A DNA stretch of 64,000 nt from Janthinobacterium sp. 61. GTDB lineage: Bacteria > Pseudomonadota > Gammaproteobacteria > Burkholderiales > Burkholderiaceae_D. Shown piece after piece: positions 31,632 through 40,574 of the stretch; position 1 is the stretch's first letter; each line of letters starts with the position of its first letter. Below the pieces are notes generated by a model. That model worked only from the letters and a program-made list of their open reading frames with translations. It was not told where the DNA came from and ran no database searches. Location of the stretch: the NCBI RefSeq assembly GCF_002846335.1, contig NZ_PJMQ01000001.1:1798001-1862000 (forward strand), in the 5' to 3' direction. Made by a program: the position numbers and the translations under genes.

Positions 31632-31650
31632 GATAATAATTCTCATTATC
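31632..31650. promoter_or_regulatory. Fur box upstream of the ECF sigma gene
   Basis: GATAATAATTCTCATTATC matches the 19-base Fur consensus at 16 positions, with intact outer arms. It is the iron-repression operator of the sigma-FecR-receptor operon. Confidence 0.85.
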
Positions 31651-31766
31651 ACAAACCATTGCCTCCGGCGTCAATGCCGGCGCCTGCCCATGCCTGGAAA
31701 CTGTTGTTTCAGCGTGGCTGCCAGTGCTTTATATACTGTCGTGGTCGATCAGGTGGTCGCGGGCGA

Positions 31767-31943
31767 TTATGCCGGATGGCGTTTCTCTGGCCTTGCGGCC
31801 AGCACGAAGGGAATGGCAAACGGCCCAAGAAACACCACCAGGATGGCCCTGACAGCAGTTGTTTTCAAAGAGCGGCGTTTGGCAATGAAGAGGCAGACGA
31901 AGGCCGACAGCGACCAGATCAAGGCAGGCAGATAGGTACTCAT
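31767..31943 (-). CDS. Small two-helix membrane protein (58 aa)
   Basis: From the ATG at 31943 (a second ATG at 31946), preceded by GGAG at 7 bases. MSTYLPALIWSLSAFVCLFI forms one helix, then a basic AKRRSLKT turn, then AVRAILVVFLGPFAIPFVLAA as a second helix and a charged tail PEKRHPA. The ribosome site and hydrophobic pattern support a real gene. I do not recognise the family. It sits between the Fur-controlled sigma gene and pyk, all on the minus strand. Confidence 0.6.
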   Translation of the reverse strand: MSTYLPALIWSLSAFVCLFIAKRRSLKTTAVRAILVVFLGPFAIPFVLAARPEKRHPA

Positions 31944-32087
31944 CATGGACTCCGGATGCGCCTCGGAAGGCAGGAAAACCATGCTGACACGGAAATGTGG
32001 GCGCCGCAACGGCAGATTGTGCATCCTGCCTGCGGTGCGCCGGTGTGGACGCATCTTTCAGGCATTCTTAAGTCTGCAGCGACGCTT

Positions 32088-32117
32088 GCCGGCTTGTGCG
32101 CGCAGCGCCAAGCCGGC
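32088..32117 (-). terminator. Hairpin downstream of pyruvate kinase
   Basis: GCCGGCTTG (32088-32096) and CAAGCCGGC (32109-32117) form a perfect 9-bp stem; the loop holds an inner GCGC/GCGC pairing. It is 27 bases beyond the pyk stop. No U-tract; it may be a terminator or a REP-like element related to 30020-30107. Confidence 0.55.
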
Positions 32118-32143
32118 TTACGCCGTTTCCAACTATGCCATGC

Positions 32144-33604
32144 TTAGTGCTGGCCGATCTTCATGATTTTCAGCGCATTCGTGCCGCCGACCTTGCCCAT
32201 CGGCTCGCCCCAGGTCAGCACGACGGTGTCGCCCTTGGCCACGACTTTATGTTCCAGCAGCAAGTCTTCCGCCTGTTGCAAGACCTTGTCGCGGTCCGTG
32301 CCAGACGTCAATTCCAGGGTGCTGACGTTGCGGTACAGGGCCAGCTTGCGGCGCGTGCCCACGCTCGGGGTCAGCGCGACGATGGGGATATCGATGTTGC
32401 AACGGCTCATCCACAGGGCCGTGGAACCCGATTCCGTCAGGGTGGCAATGGCTTTCACGCGCAGGTGATGGGCCGTAAACAGGGCGCCGTAGGCGATCGA
32501 CTGGTCGATGCGCGAGAACGTGGCGTTGAGGAAATCGGCGTCCAGCTTGCAGGTATCCCATTTTTCCGCGTCCAGGCAGATGGCGGCCATCGCTTCCACC
32601 GTCTCGATCGGGTAGCGGCCCGAGGCCGTTTCCGCCGACGTCATGACGGCATCCGTACCGTCGAGCACGGCATTGGCCACGTCGGATACTTCGGCGCGGG
32701 TCGGCACGGCGTTGACGATCATCGATTCCATCATCTGCGTGGCCGTGATCGCCAGCTTATTCGACGCGCGCGCCATCTTGATCATGCGCTTTTGCAAGGC
32801 CGGCACGGCCGCATTGCCCACCTCGACCGCCAGGTCGCCGCGTGCCACCATGATGCCGTCGGACGCGTCGAGAATCTCTTGCAGTGCAGGAATGGCTTCC
32901 GCACGCTCGATCTTGGCGATCATCATCGGCTTGTGGTCCCACGCTTCGCCGGCGATATTGGCCAGCTGGCGCGCCATCACCATGTCGGTGGCGTTTTTCG
33001 GGAAGGACACGGCCACGTAATCGGCCTGGAAACTCATCGCCGTTTTCACGTCTTCCATGTCTTTCGCTGTCAAGGCCGGCGCCGACAGACCGCCGCCCTG
33101 GCGGTTGATGCCTTTGTTGTTGGACAACTCGCCGCCGATCTTGACGGTGGTGTGGATTTCGCTGCCGACGACTTTATCGACCGTCAGCACGATCAAGCCG
33201 TCGTTGAGCAGCAGCACGTCGGCCGTGCGCAAGTCGCGCGGCAATTCCTTGTAATCGAGGCCGCAGCGCTCGATGTTGCCCAGTTCGCCGTTTTCACCCC
33301 ATTTCGCGTCGAGAATGAACTTGGCGCCGTTTTCCAGGAAAATTTTGCCATCTTCAAATTTGCCGACGCGAATCTTCGGACCTTGCAAGTCGGCCATGAT
33401 GGCCACTTCGCGACCGCACAGGGCTGCCGCCTCGCGCACCATGCGGGCGCGGTCGATATGGTCTTGCGCCTTGCCATGCGAAAAGTTCAGACGCACGACG
33501 TCGACGCCGGCCTTGAACATGCGGACCAGGGTATCGATATCGTTCGAAGCGGGGCCGATGGTGGAAACGATCTTGGTGGCGCGTTGCTGTACTTGCATGG
33601 TCAT
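32144..33604 (-). CDS. pyk: Pyruvate kinase
   Basis: Converts phosphoenolpyruvate and ADP to pyruvate and ATP, the last step of glycolysis; cytoplasmic. 486 residues. Motifs: TKIVSTIGPASND at the N-terminus, VRLNFSHG (substrate Arg/Asn), DLQGPKIR, the catalytic Lys in IAKIERAEA, and MVARGDLAVEVG for Mg/ADP. Allosteric C-terminal domain present and complete. The next gene upstream is gap, 88 bases away; a TGTAGTAA motif stands 24-31 bases before the start on the minus strand. Confidence 0.96.
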   Translation of the reverse strand: MTMQVQQRATKIVSTIGPASNDIDTLVRMFKAGVDVVRLNFSHGKAQDHIDRARMVREAAALCGREVAIMADLQGPKIRVGKFEDGKIFLENGAKFILDAKWGENGELGNIERCGLDYKELPRDLRTADVLLLNDGLIVLTVDKVVGSEIHTTVKIGGELSNNKGINRQGGGLSAPALTAKDMEDVKTAMSFQADYVAVSFPKNATDMVMARQLANIAGEAWDHKPMMIAKIERAEAIPALQEILDASDGIMVARGDLAVEVGNAAVPALQKRMIKMARASNKLAITATQMMESMIVNAVPTRAEVSDVANAVLDGTDAVMTSAETASGRYPIETVEAMAAICLDAEKWDTCKLDADFLNATFSRIDQSIAYGALFTAHHLRVKAIATLTESGSTALWMSRCNIDIPIVALTPSVGTRRKLALYRNVSTLELTSGTDRDKVLQQAEDLLLEHKVVAKGDTVVLTWGEPMGKVGGTNALKIMKIGQH

Positions 33605-33692
33605 GGTGTGCTGCTTTCTATAATGAGTTACTACAAGGGCCAGCCTTGTGGGCCGGCCGTCCTGGTGCGCTGGATCAGCGGTGGTTCTTGAC

Positions 33693-34703
33693 TTACTTGG
33701 CCGCCATCAGGGCGACCGTGGTGTCGAGCATGCGGTTCGAGAAGCCCCACTCGTTGTCGTACCACGACGACACTTTCACGAGGCGGCCCGAGACCTTGGT
33801 CAGGGTCGAATCGAAGTTCGACGAGGCGGGGTTGTGGTTGAAATCGATGGAAACGAGCGGCTCCGTCTGGTACGTCAAAATACCTTTCAGGGTGCCTTCC
33901 GAGGCCGTTTTCAGCAAGGCGTTGACTTCCTCGACCGTGGTGTCGCGCTTGGCGATGAAGGACAGGTCGACCAAGGAGACGTTGATGGTCGGCACGCGGA
34001 TGGCGAAACCGTCCAGCTTGCCATTCAGTTCCGGCAAGACCAGGCCGACAGCCGCCGCCGCACCCGTTTTGGTGGGGATCATCGAATGCGTGGCCGAGCG
34101 GGCGCGGCGCAAGTCTTCATGCATCACGTCGGACAGCACCTGGTCATTCGTATAGGCGTGCACCGTGGTCATCAGGCCCGATTCGATGCCGATGGCGTCA
34201 TTGAGCGGTTTGACCAGCGGCGCCAGGCAATTCGTCGTGCACGAAGCGTTGGAAATGACCGTGTCCGATGCCTTCAACACATGCTGGTTGACGCCGAACA
34301 CGATGGTGGCGTCCACGTCCTTGCCACCAGGGGCCGAGATGATGACTTTTTTCGCCCCACCCTTCAGGTGGGCCGAGGCTTTTTCCTTGGTGGTGAAGAA
34401 ACCCGTGCATTCGAGCACGACGTCGACGCCCAGTTCGCCCCACGGTATCAGGGCCGGGTCGCGCTGCGCGAAGACACGGATGCGGTCGCCGTCGACGATC
34501 ATATTGTCGCCGTCGATGGTGACGACGCCGGGAAACTTGCCGTGCACCGTGTCGTAGCGCGTCAAATGCGCATTCGACTTGGCATCGCCCAGGTCGTTGA
34601 TAGCGACGATTTCGATATCCTGCTGCTTGCCGCCTTCATAAAACGCGCGCAAGACATTGCGGCCGATGCGGCCATAGCCATTGATGGCAACTTTGATGGT
34701 CAT
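33693..34703 (-). CDS. gap: Glyceraldehyde-3-phosphate dehydrogenase, type I
   Basis: 336 residues. NAD fold [18 protein letters not shown] with the acidic residue in INDLGD favouring NAD over NADP. Catalytic Cys155 is in [13 protein letters not shown]; the partner His is in [10 protein letters not shown]. The closing block [15 protein letters not shown] is typical. AAGGAG lies before the ATG. Upstream, a perfect GGGGTCAGACC palindrome separates it from ppc. Confidence 0.97.
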   Translation of the reverse strand: MTIKVAINGYGRIGRNVLRAFYEGGKQQDIEIVAINDLGDAKSNAHLTRYDTVHGKFPGVVTIDGDNMIVDGDRIRVFAQRDPALIPWGELGVDVVLECTGFFTTKEKASAHLKGGAKKVIISAPGGKDVDATIVFGVNQHVLKASDTVISNASCTTNCLAPLVKPLNDAIGIESGLMTTVHAYTNDQVLSDVMHEDLRRARSATHSMIPTKTGAAAAVGLVLPELNGKLDGFAIRVPTINVSLVDLSFIAKRDTTVEEVNALLKTASEGTLKGILTYQTEPLVSIDFNHNPASSNFDSTLTKVSGRLVKVSSWYDNEWGFSNRMLDTTVALMAAK

Positions 34704-34750
34704 GCTGTCTCCTTGTTGTTTTACTTAAAAGCAACCCAAGTGCAAAATCC

Positions 34751-34776
34751 GGGGTCAGACCTTAAGGTCTGACCCC
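34751..34776. repeat. GGGGTCAGACC palindrome, copy 2 (probable ppc terminator)
   Basis: A perfect 26-base palindrome: GGGGTCAGACCTT followed directly by its reverse complement. It lies 26 bases past the ppc stop on the minus strand, and a short T-run follows in that direction (GGATTTTGC), fitting a terminator. Confidence 0.75.
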
Positions 34777-34802
34777 AGCATTTGTTGTTGGGTTAGAAAG
34801 AA

Positions 34803-37565
34803 TCAACCACTATTTCTCAGCCCTGCCGCGATGCCGTTGATCGACAAATGGATGCCCGTGCGCGCCGCCGCATCCTGCTTGCCTTCGCGGAAGCGTTTCA
34901 ACAGCTCCACCTGCACGTGATTGAGCGGGTCGATATACGGGAAACGGTTGCGTATCGAGCGCTGCATCAGCGGATTGGCTTGCTGCAACTCTTCCTGGCC
35001 CGTGATCAGTTTCAAGGCGTCCAGGGTGGCCGCGTATTCGGCGCGGATGCGTGTAAAGATGGCCTCGCGCAAAGCCTTGTCCTTGACCAGTTCCGCATAC
35101 TTGCCGGCAATGGCGATATCGCTCTTGGCCAGAACCATATCCATGTTCGACAGCAGCGAGGTGAAGAATGGCCAGTCCGTGTACATGCCGCGCAGCACGT
35201 CCGCACCATCGGTGGGATGGGCGGCCAGGTAGGCTTGCACGGCGGAACCAAAGCCGAACCAGCCCGGCAGCATCAAGCGGCATTGCGCCCAGCTCAAGAC
35301 CCAGGGAATGGCGCGCAAATCCTCGATGGACGTGGATTTCTTGCGCGACGCCGGACGGCTGCCGATATTGAGCGCGGCAATTTCCGCGATCACCGTCGAT
35401 TCCCAGAAATACTGCTCGAATCCTTCCGTGCCGTAGACCAGGTCGCGGTAAGCGTTCAGGGCCGTGCCGGACAGCTCTTCCATTGCGGCCAGGTGGCCCG
35501 CGCCGGCCGAGGCCTTCGGCTGCAGCTGTGCCTGTGGCAACAGGGTCGACTGGATGGTGGCAGCCACCAGCACTTCCAGGTTGCGGCGCCCTACTTCCGG
35601 GTTCGCATACTTGGCCGTGATGACTTCGCCCTGCTCCGTCAAACGGATCTGTCCCTGCACGGCGCCCGCTGGCTGGGCCAGGATGGCTTCATAGCTGGGT
35701 CCGCCACCGCGGCCGACGGAACCGCCGCGGCCGTGGAACAGGCGCAGCTTGATCTGGTATTGCTTGAAAACGGTCACCAGTTCGATCTCGGCCTTGTAGA
35801 GTTCCCAGCCGGACGTGAGGAAGCCGCCGTCCTTGTTGCTGTCCGAGTAGCCTAGCATGACTTCCTGCTGGTCAGCGCGCGACGCAAGCAAAGCCCGGTA
35901 GAACGGCAGGCCAAAGGCGCGCGCCATGATGGCGGGACCGGCGCGCAAGTCGGCGATGGTTTCAAACAGGGGGATGATGTTGACGTCCACTTCGCGGCTG
36001 TCCTGGCGCAGCAAGCCCACTTCCTTCAGCAGCAGCGCCACTTCCAGCAAGTCCGAGACGCTGGCCGCCTTCGAAATGATGCAATTCGGCACCGATTCAC
36101 GGCCGTACTTGACATGGGCTTCGCGCACGGCGCGGAAAATGTCGAGTTCAGAGGTGGTTTCCTCCGAATAGTGCGCATACGGCGACGTCAGCAGGCGTGG
36201 CGACTCCAGTTCGGCCAGCAGCACGGCGATGCGCTGCTCTTCATCGAGGTCCAGATACACGAGGCCCGGCTGGGCGCCCGCGAACAGTTCACCCACGACG
36301 CGCTCGTGCACGTCGGAGTTCTGGCGCAAATCGAGCGGCGCCAGCGAAAAGCCGAACACCTTGACGGCGCGGCGCAGCTGGCGCAACCGGCCACGCGCCA
36401 GCGCGCGCAAGCCATTGCTGACCAGTGAATGCTGGACCACGTCCAGATCGGCCAACAATTCAAACGCCGCAGCGTAGGGCTGCACGCCTTCGGCTTGCTT
36501 GCCCTTGCCGCACAAGGCGACGCGCGTGGCTTCCAAGCGTGCATGGATGCCATGCAGCGCGCGACGGTACGGCTCGTCGACCCGGTGCGGCGAGGCATCG
36601 GCCGAGCGTTCGGCCAGCGCGCGCAGCGGCTCGCTGCATGCATTGAGTATTTGCGCCAGGGACAGTTGCGAAGCGAGCTTGCGCAATTCGCCGAGGTAGA
36701 AATCGAGCACTTTGTCGGCCTGCGTCTGCAGGGTGCTGCGCAGGATGTCGGCGGTGACAAAGGGATTGCCGTCGCGGTCGCCGCCTATCCAGCTGCCGAC
36801 CTTCATGAAATTGGGCAATTCCGCATCTTCCCAGCGGGCATCGCGCTGGGCCAGCATCGTTTCCAGCGAGGAATACAATTTCGGCAGTTCGCGCAGGATG
36901 GTGTGGTCGTAGAACGACAGGCCATTGGCCACTTCATCCATGACGGACAGTTTGCTCGTACGCAGCAAGCGCGTCTGCCATAGCGTGACGATGCCGCGGC
37001 CCAGCGCTTCTTCGTTTTGCTCCGCCTCTTCCGGCGTCATTTGCACGCGGTCGCGCTCGCTCAACAGGCGCGCGATGGCCATCTGGCAATTCTGGATACT
37101 CTTGCGCTGCACTTCCGTCGGATGCGCCGTGAAGACGGGGCTGACGAAGGCATCTTCAAAGAAGGTTTCCAGTGCATCGGCCTTGCCCGCGTCAAATACG
37201 TTGCCGACGGCATGGCTGAGGCTACCCTGGCGCGGCGGCGAACCGGCGATCAAATGGGCGCGCGTGCGGCGGATGTGATGTTGATCTTCCGCAATATTGG
37301 CCAGCAGCGAGAAATAGCTGAAAGCGCGCGTCAGTTGCGTGGTTTCTTCCTGCGACAGCGCTTGCAGCGCGTCCGACAGCTGCGCGCGCGCCGCTTCATC
37401 ATTGTCGCGCCGGAAACGAATGGCCAACTGGCGCACATGTTCGATGCGCTCGAAGGCGGGGTCGCCCAGGTGGCTGCGGATGGCGTCGCCCAGCAGACGG
37501 CCCAGCTGGCGGATATCGCTGCTCAGCAGCTCGTCTTTCACTTCATTCATTTGCATGGTATTCAT
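34803..37565 (-). CDS. ppc: Phosphoenolpyruvate carboxylase
   Basis: Carboxylates PEP with bicarbonate to oxaloacetate to refill the TCA cycle; cytoplasmic tetramer. About 920 residues from ATG 37565 (GGGAA before it; other in-frame ATGs at 37589, 37556 and 37550). Motifs: FTAHPTEVQRKS with the catalytic His, GGDRDGNPFVTADI, VMLGYSDSNKDGGF, FHGRGGSVGRGGGPS with the mobile Gly-rich loop, and the C-terminal SINGIAAGLRNSG. The upstream region has a perfect FNR-type box, so oxygen control is likely. Confidence 0.96.
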   Translation of the reverse strand: MNTMQMNEVKDELLSSDIRQLGRLLGDAIRSHLGDPAFERIEHVRQLAIRFRRDNDEAARAQLSDALQALSQEETTQLTRAFSYFSLLANIAEDQHHIRRTRAHLIAGSPPRQGSLSHAVGNVFDAGKADALETFFEDAFVSPVFTAHPTEVQRKSIQNCQMAIARLLSERDRVQMTPEEAEQNEEALGRGIVTLWQTRLLRTSKLSVMDEVANGLSFYDHTILRELPKLYSSLETMLAQRDARWEDAELPNFMKVGSWIGGDRDGNPFVTADILRSTLQTQADKVLDFYLGELRKLASQLSLAQILNACSEPLRALAERSADASPHRVDEPYRRALHGIHARLEATRVALCGKGKQAEGVQPYAAAFELLADLDVVQHSLVSNGLRALARGRLRQLRRAVKVFGFSLAPLDLRQNSDVHERVVGELFAGAQPGLVYLDLDEEQRIAVLLAELESPRLLTSPYAHYSEETTSELDIFRAVREAHVKYGRESVPNCIISKAASVSDLLEVALLLKEVGLLRQDSREVDVNIIPLFETIADLRAGPAIMARAFGLPFYRALLASRADQQEVMLGYSDSNKDGGFLTSGWELYKAEIELVTVFKQYQIKLRLFHGRGGSVGRGGGPSYEAILAQPAGAVQGQIRLTEQGEVITAKYANPEVGRRNLEVLVAATIQSTLLPQAQLQPKASAGAGHLAAMEELSGTALNAYRDLVYGTEGFEQYFWESTVIAEIAALNIGSRPASRKKSTSIEDLRAIPWVLSWAQCRLMLPGWFGFGSAVQAYLAAHPTDGADVLRGMYTDWPFFTSLLSNMDMVLAKSDIAIAGKYAELVKDKALREAIFTRIRAEYAATLDALKLITGQEELQQANPLMQRSIRNRFPYIDPLNHVQVELLKRFREGKQDAAARTGIHLSINGIAAGLRNSG

Positions 37566-37645
37566 TTCCCGGGGCGGCCACGGCGGCACCGCACAGATTG
37601 CGTAGTACGCGCTTCCCGGCCCGGGAAACGCCCATCATCCATTTT

Positions 37646-37765
37646 GTAGTAAATTTACCTTATTGTCTCACCATCCTCTTGATTTTCATCAATAAAAGCC
37701 ACGCCCAAAGGGTCGCGAAGGGCCTACAAGCTGTTTAGCAGGGCAATAATATGAAAATTTACTAC
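37646..37765. promoter_or_regulatory. GTAGTAAATTT inverted pair flanking the ppc promoter
   Basis: GTAGTAAATTT at 37646-37656 recurs as its exact reverse complement AAATTTACTAC at 37755-37765. The left copy is part of the palindrome GTAAATTTAC. The surrounding 120 bases are unusually A/T-rich and include the FNR box. TGTAGTAA also occurs, on the minus strand, just upstream of pyk. This suggests a shared operator for a carbon-flux regulator such as HexR; the regulator is unproven. Confidence 0.5.
37679..37692. promoter_or_regulatory. FNR/Anr-type box between ppc and nsrR
   Basis: TTGATTTTCATCAA is a perfect TTGAT-N4-ATCAA site. It is 114-127 bases upstream of the chosen ppc start and about 220 bases upstream of nsrR. 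FNR-type regulators bind such sites under oxygen limitation. Confidence 0.75.
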
Positions 37766-37872
37766 GCATTTACGCGAAAGGCAATCAACTTTTGTCTTTC
37801 CAAGCTGAAAAAGTGATGGCGCAAGTCACATGGCGGTGGCAATGGCCAGGCACTCTCCTGTATGCTGGCGGC

Positions 37873-37904
37873 TTGAAACAAGGATGTAATCCACATCTTT
37901 ATAA
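37873..37904 (+). promoter_or_regulatory. nsrR promoter with internal dyad
   Basis: TTGAAA (37873-37878) is a good -35; a TTTATAA stretch near 37898-37904 may hold the -10. Between them lies the perfect dyad GATGT-N5-ACATC (37883-37897). Its place in the spacer fits autorepression, though it is shorter than the usual NsrR site. Confidence 0.45.
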
Positions 37905-37913
37905 GCGAACCTC

Positions 37914-38369
37914 ATGCGACTGACTGCCTATACCGACTATACCCTGCGCACCCTGATGTATCTGGGCGTGCACCGCGACCGCCTCGTGACCATCCAGGAC
38001 ATCGCCGACCTGCATGCGATTTCAAAGAATCACTTGATGAAAGTGGTGCACCAGCTGGGCCTGTCAGGCATTGTGGAAACGGTGCGTGGAAGGAATGGCG
38101 GTCTGCGCCTGGCGCGCGATCCGGCCGAGATCAATATCGGCACGGTGGTGCGCGAGACGGAAAACGATTTTTTCATGGCGGAGTGTTTTAACAAGGAAAA
38201 CAATACCTGCCCGCTGACGCCAGATTGCCTGCTGAAAGCCAAGCTGGGCCAGGCCACAGCCGCCTTCCTGGCCGTGCTCGACACGGTGACCCTGGCAGCC
38301 ATCCTGGAGCCCGCAGGCAATGCGCCGGCAGCAGCGGCGGGCGTGATTCCCCTGCACCTGGCAAAGTAA
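37914..38369 (+). CDS. nsrR: Nitric-oxide-sensing Rrf2 repressor NsrR
   Basis: 151 residues. The Rrf2 winged helix opens MRLTAYTDYTLRTLMYLG and includes the recognition part ISKNHLMKVVHQL and wing RGRNGGLRLA. Three Cys at 91, 99 and 105 (ECF...TCPLTPDC) match the iron-sulfur ligands of NsrR, whose cluster is destroyed by NO. NsrR represses NO-detoxifying genes; here hmp and a hemerythrin protein, 2-4 kb away, carry a matching operator. It is convergent with actP and shares a strong terminator with it. Confidence 0.92.
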   Translation: MRLTAYTDYTLRTLMYLGVHRDRLVTIQDIADLHAISKNHLMKVVHQLGLSGIVETVRGRNGGLRLARDPAEINIGTVVRETENDFFMAECFNKENNTCPLTPDCLLKAKLGQATAAFLAVLDTVTLAAILEPAGNAPAAAAGVIPLHLAK

Positions 38370-38405
38370 GCCCGAGGGTAAGCACGCCAAGCGGTGCGCT
38401 AAAAC

Positions 38406-38433
38406 AACAATGCCCGGCAAGCCGGGCATTGTT
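38406..38433. terminator. Bidirectional terminator between nsrR and actP
   Basis: Perfect 13-bp stem AACAATGCCCGGC (38406-38418) / GCCGGGCATTGTT (38421-38433) with an AA loop. It is flanked by a run of A on the left and T-rich CATTTCT on the right, so it works in both directions for the convergent genes. Confidence 0.85.
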
Positions 38434-38457
38434 CATTTCTAACGCGACAGGATCAGT

Positions 38458-40143
38458 TTAGTGCGCGCTGGCACCGGAGGCGCCGATACCCGTTTCCGAA
38501 CGCATTTGCTGCGCTTCATAGCCGGCGCGGTCGATGCGTGCGCGCGGGCTCTTGTCGAGCACCGAGAACAGCCAGATGCCGACAAAGCCTGCCGTCATCG
38601 AAAACAGCGCCGGCGAGGCGTACGGGAACAGCGCTGCCGGATGACCCAGCACGTCGACCCACACGGACTTCGACACCACCGTCAGCGCGACGGCCGTGGT
38701 CAAGCCCAGGAAGCCGCCTATGGTGGCGCCCCGGGTAGTGCAGTCTTTCCACAGCACCGACATGAACAGCACGGGGAAGTTGGCCGAGGCGGCGATGGCG
38801 AAGGCCAACGAGACCATGAAGGCGATATTCTGCTTTTCAAAGGCGATACCCAGCACCACGGCGATAATGCCCAGCACGATCGTCGTCACGCGCGACACTT
38901 TCAATTCATTGGCGCCCGTGGCCTTGCCCTTCTTGATGACGGTGGCATACAGATCGTGCGATACGGCCGAAGCGCCGGACAGGGTCAGCCCCGCCACGAC
39001 GGCCAGGATGGTGGCAAACGCGACAGCAGACATGAAGCCGAGGAACACATTACCACCCACGGCCTTGGCCAGATGCACGGCCGCCATGTTATTACCACCC
39101 AGCAACTTACCGGCAGCATCCTTGAACTCGGGATTGGTACTCACCAGCACAATGGCGCCAAAACCGATGATGAAGGTCAGGATGTAGAAGTAGGCGATCC
39201 AGGTGGTGGCCCAGAACACGGACTTGCGCGCTTCCTTGGCGCTAGGCACCGTGAAGAAACGCATCAGGATGTGCGGCAAGCCGGCCGTACCGAACATCAG
39301 CGCCATGCCGAAGGAAATGGCCGAGATCGGGTCCTTGATGAAGGAACCGGGGCCCATGATGGCTTCCTTGGTGGCATGCACGTCCACCGACTTGGCGAAC
39401 AGCGCTTCCGGGCTGAAGTTGAATTGCGCCAGCACGGCCACGGCCATGAAGGTGGCGCCGCCCAGCAGCATCACGGCCTTGATGATCTGCACCCAGGTGG
39501 TGGCCGTCATGCCGCCAAACAGCACGTAGATCATCATCAATGTACCGACCAGGACGACGGCGATCCAGTATTCCAGGCCGAACAGCAGCTTGATCAGCTG
39601 GCCTGCCCCCACCATCTGCGCGATCAGGTAGAACGCCACCACGACCAGGGTGCCGGACGCCGAGAAAATGCGGATCGGCGCCTGCTTGAAGCGATAGGCG
39701 GCCACGTCGGCAAAGGTATAGCGCCCCAGGTTACGCAAGCGCTCTGCCATCAGGAAGGTGATGACGGGCCAGCCGACGAGAAAACCGATGGCGTAGATCA
39801 AGCCATCGTAGCCGTTCAAGAAGACGGCGGCGGAAATGCCGAGGAAGGAAGCGGCCGACATGTAGTCGCCCGCAATGGCCAGGCCATTCTGGAAGCCCGT
39901 GATGCCGCCGCCGGCCGTGTAGAAATCGGAGGCCGACTTGGTCTTCTTGGCTGCCCACTTGGTGACGAACAGGGTAAAGATGACGAAGGCGGCGAACATG
40001 GTGATCGCCGTCCAGTTGGTGGGTTGCTTGACTGCCTGGCCCAGGTCGGCGCCGGCCGCCAGCACGCTGTTGCTGGCGCCAGCCAGCAAGGTCAGGGCTG
40101 CGAGGCAGGCGAGCTTGCGTTGCGTCAATGGAGCGCCGTTCAT
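38458..40143 (-). CDS. actP: Cation/acetate symporter
   Basis: 561 residues, sodium:solute symporter family with about 13 membrane helices and a signal-like N-terminus ([14 protein letters not shown]). Family blocks: [46 protein letters not shown] and the [16 protein letters not shown] segment. Imports acetate and other short carboxylates across the inner membrane. The ATG overlaps the TGA of the DUF485 gene by 4 bases, the usual yjcH-actP arrangement. Confidence 0.95.
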   Translation of the reverse strand: MNGAPLTQRKLACLAALTLLAGASNSVLAAGADLGQAVKQPTNWTAITMFAAFVIFTLFVTKWAAKKTKSASDFYTAGGGITGFQNGLAIAGDYMSAASFLGISAAVFLNGYDGLIYAIGFLVGWPVITFLMAERLRNLGRYTFADVAAYRFKQAPIRIFSASGTLVVVAFYLIAQMVGAGQLIKLLFGLEYWIAVVLVGTLMMIYVLFGGMTATTWVQIIKAVMLLGGATFMAVAVLAQFNFSPEALFAKSVDVHATKEAIMGPGSFIKDPISAISFGMALMFGTAGLPHILMRFFTVPSAKEARKSVFWATTWIAYFYILTFIIGFGAIVLVSTNPEFKDAAGKLLGGNNMAAVHLAKAVGGNVFLGFMSAVAFATILAVVAGLTLSGASAVSHDLYATVIKKGKATGANELKVSRVTTIVLGIIAVVLGIAFEKQNIAFMVSLAFAIAASANFPVLFMSVLWKDCTTRGATIGGFLGLTTAVALTVVSKSVWVDVLGHPAALFPYASPALFSMTAGFVGIWLFSVLDKSPRARIDRAGYEAQQMRSETGIGASGASAH

Positions 40144-40448
40144 GCTTGCACCCGTGCCTGAATGGCGCTGGTCAGATCGTCGAATTGCTTGTTGGCGCGG
40201 CGCACATAAATGCCGGTGATCACCACGGTAAACACGATGACGAACAGGCCGATCGGCATGCCCCAGGTCATCACGCCAGTGCCCGTTTTAGTGGCAAGAA
40301 ATTCCTTGTTGAAGGCGATGAGCAGGATGTAGCCGTAGTACACCAGCATCATCAGGCCCGTCAGCGCCCAGCCGAAGCGTGAGCGCACCCTGAGCAATCG
40401 ATGATAATTGGGGTCGCTCTTGAGTTTTTGTACCAGATCGTCATGCAT
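40140..40448 (-). CDS. yjcH: DUF485 inner-membrane protein YjcH
   Basis: 102 residues with two membrane helices (about 27-48 and 60-82; [20 protein letters not shown] and [19 protein letters not shown]) and the conserved [15 protein letters not shown] start. DUF485 proteins are nearly always encoded just before ActP and may assist it. Translation is coupled to actP by ATGA. Confidence 0.92.
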   Translation of the reverse strand: MHDDLVQKLKSDPNYHRLLRVRSRFGWALTGLMMLVYYGYILLIAFNKEFLATKTGTGVMTWGMPIGLFVIVFTVVITGIYVRRANKQFDDLTSAIQARVQA

Positions 40449-40574
40449 GTGTTGCCTCCTGTTATGTGAGCGTGCTCTTTTCTTTTCGAGCTTGCATTCA
40501 CAATACGGCGCGAGACTTACCCGCCCCTTACGGCAGCGTTTTTTTCTCGCAGCAGCAACACGGGGCAGGCAAGG

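Noticed and set aside
37883..37897. GATGT-N5-ACATC as a standard NsrR site
   Set aside because: The half-site spacing is four bases shorter than the NsrR consensus seen at 42272-42290; kept only as a possible autoregulatory dyad.
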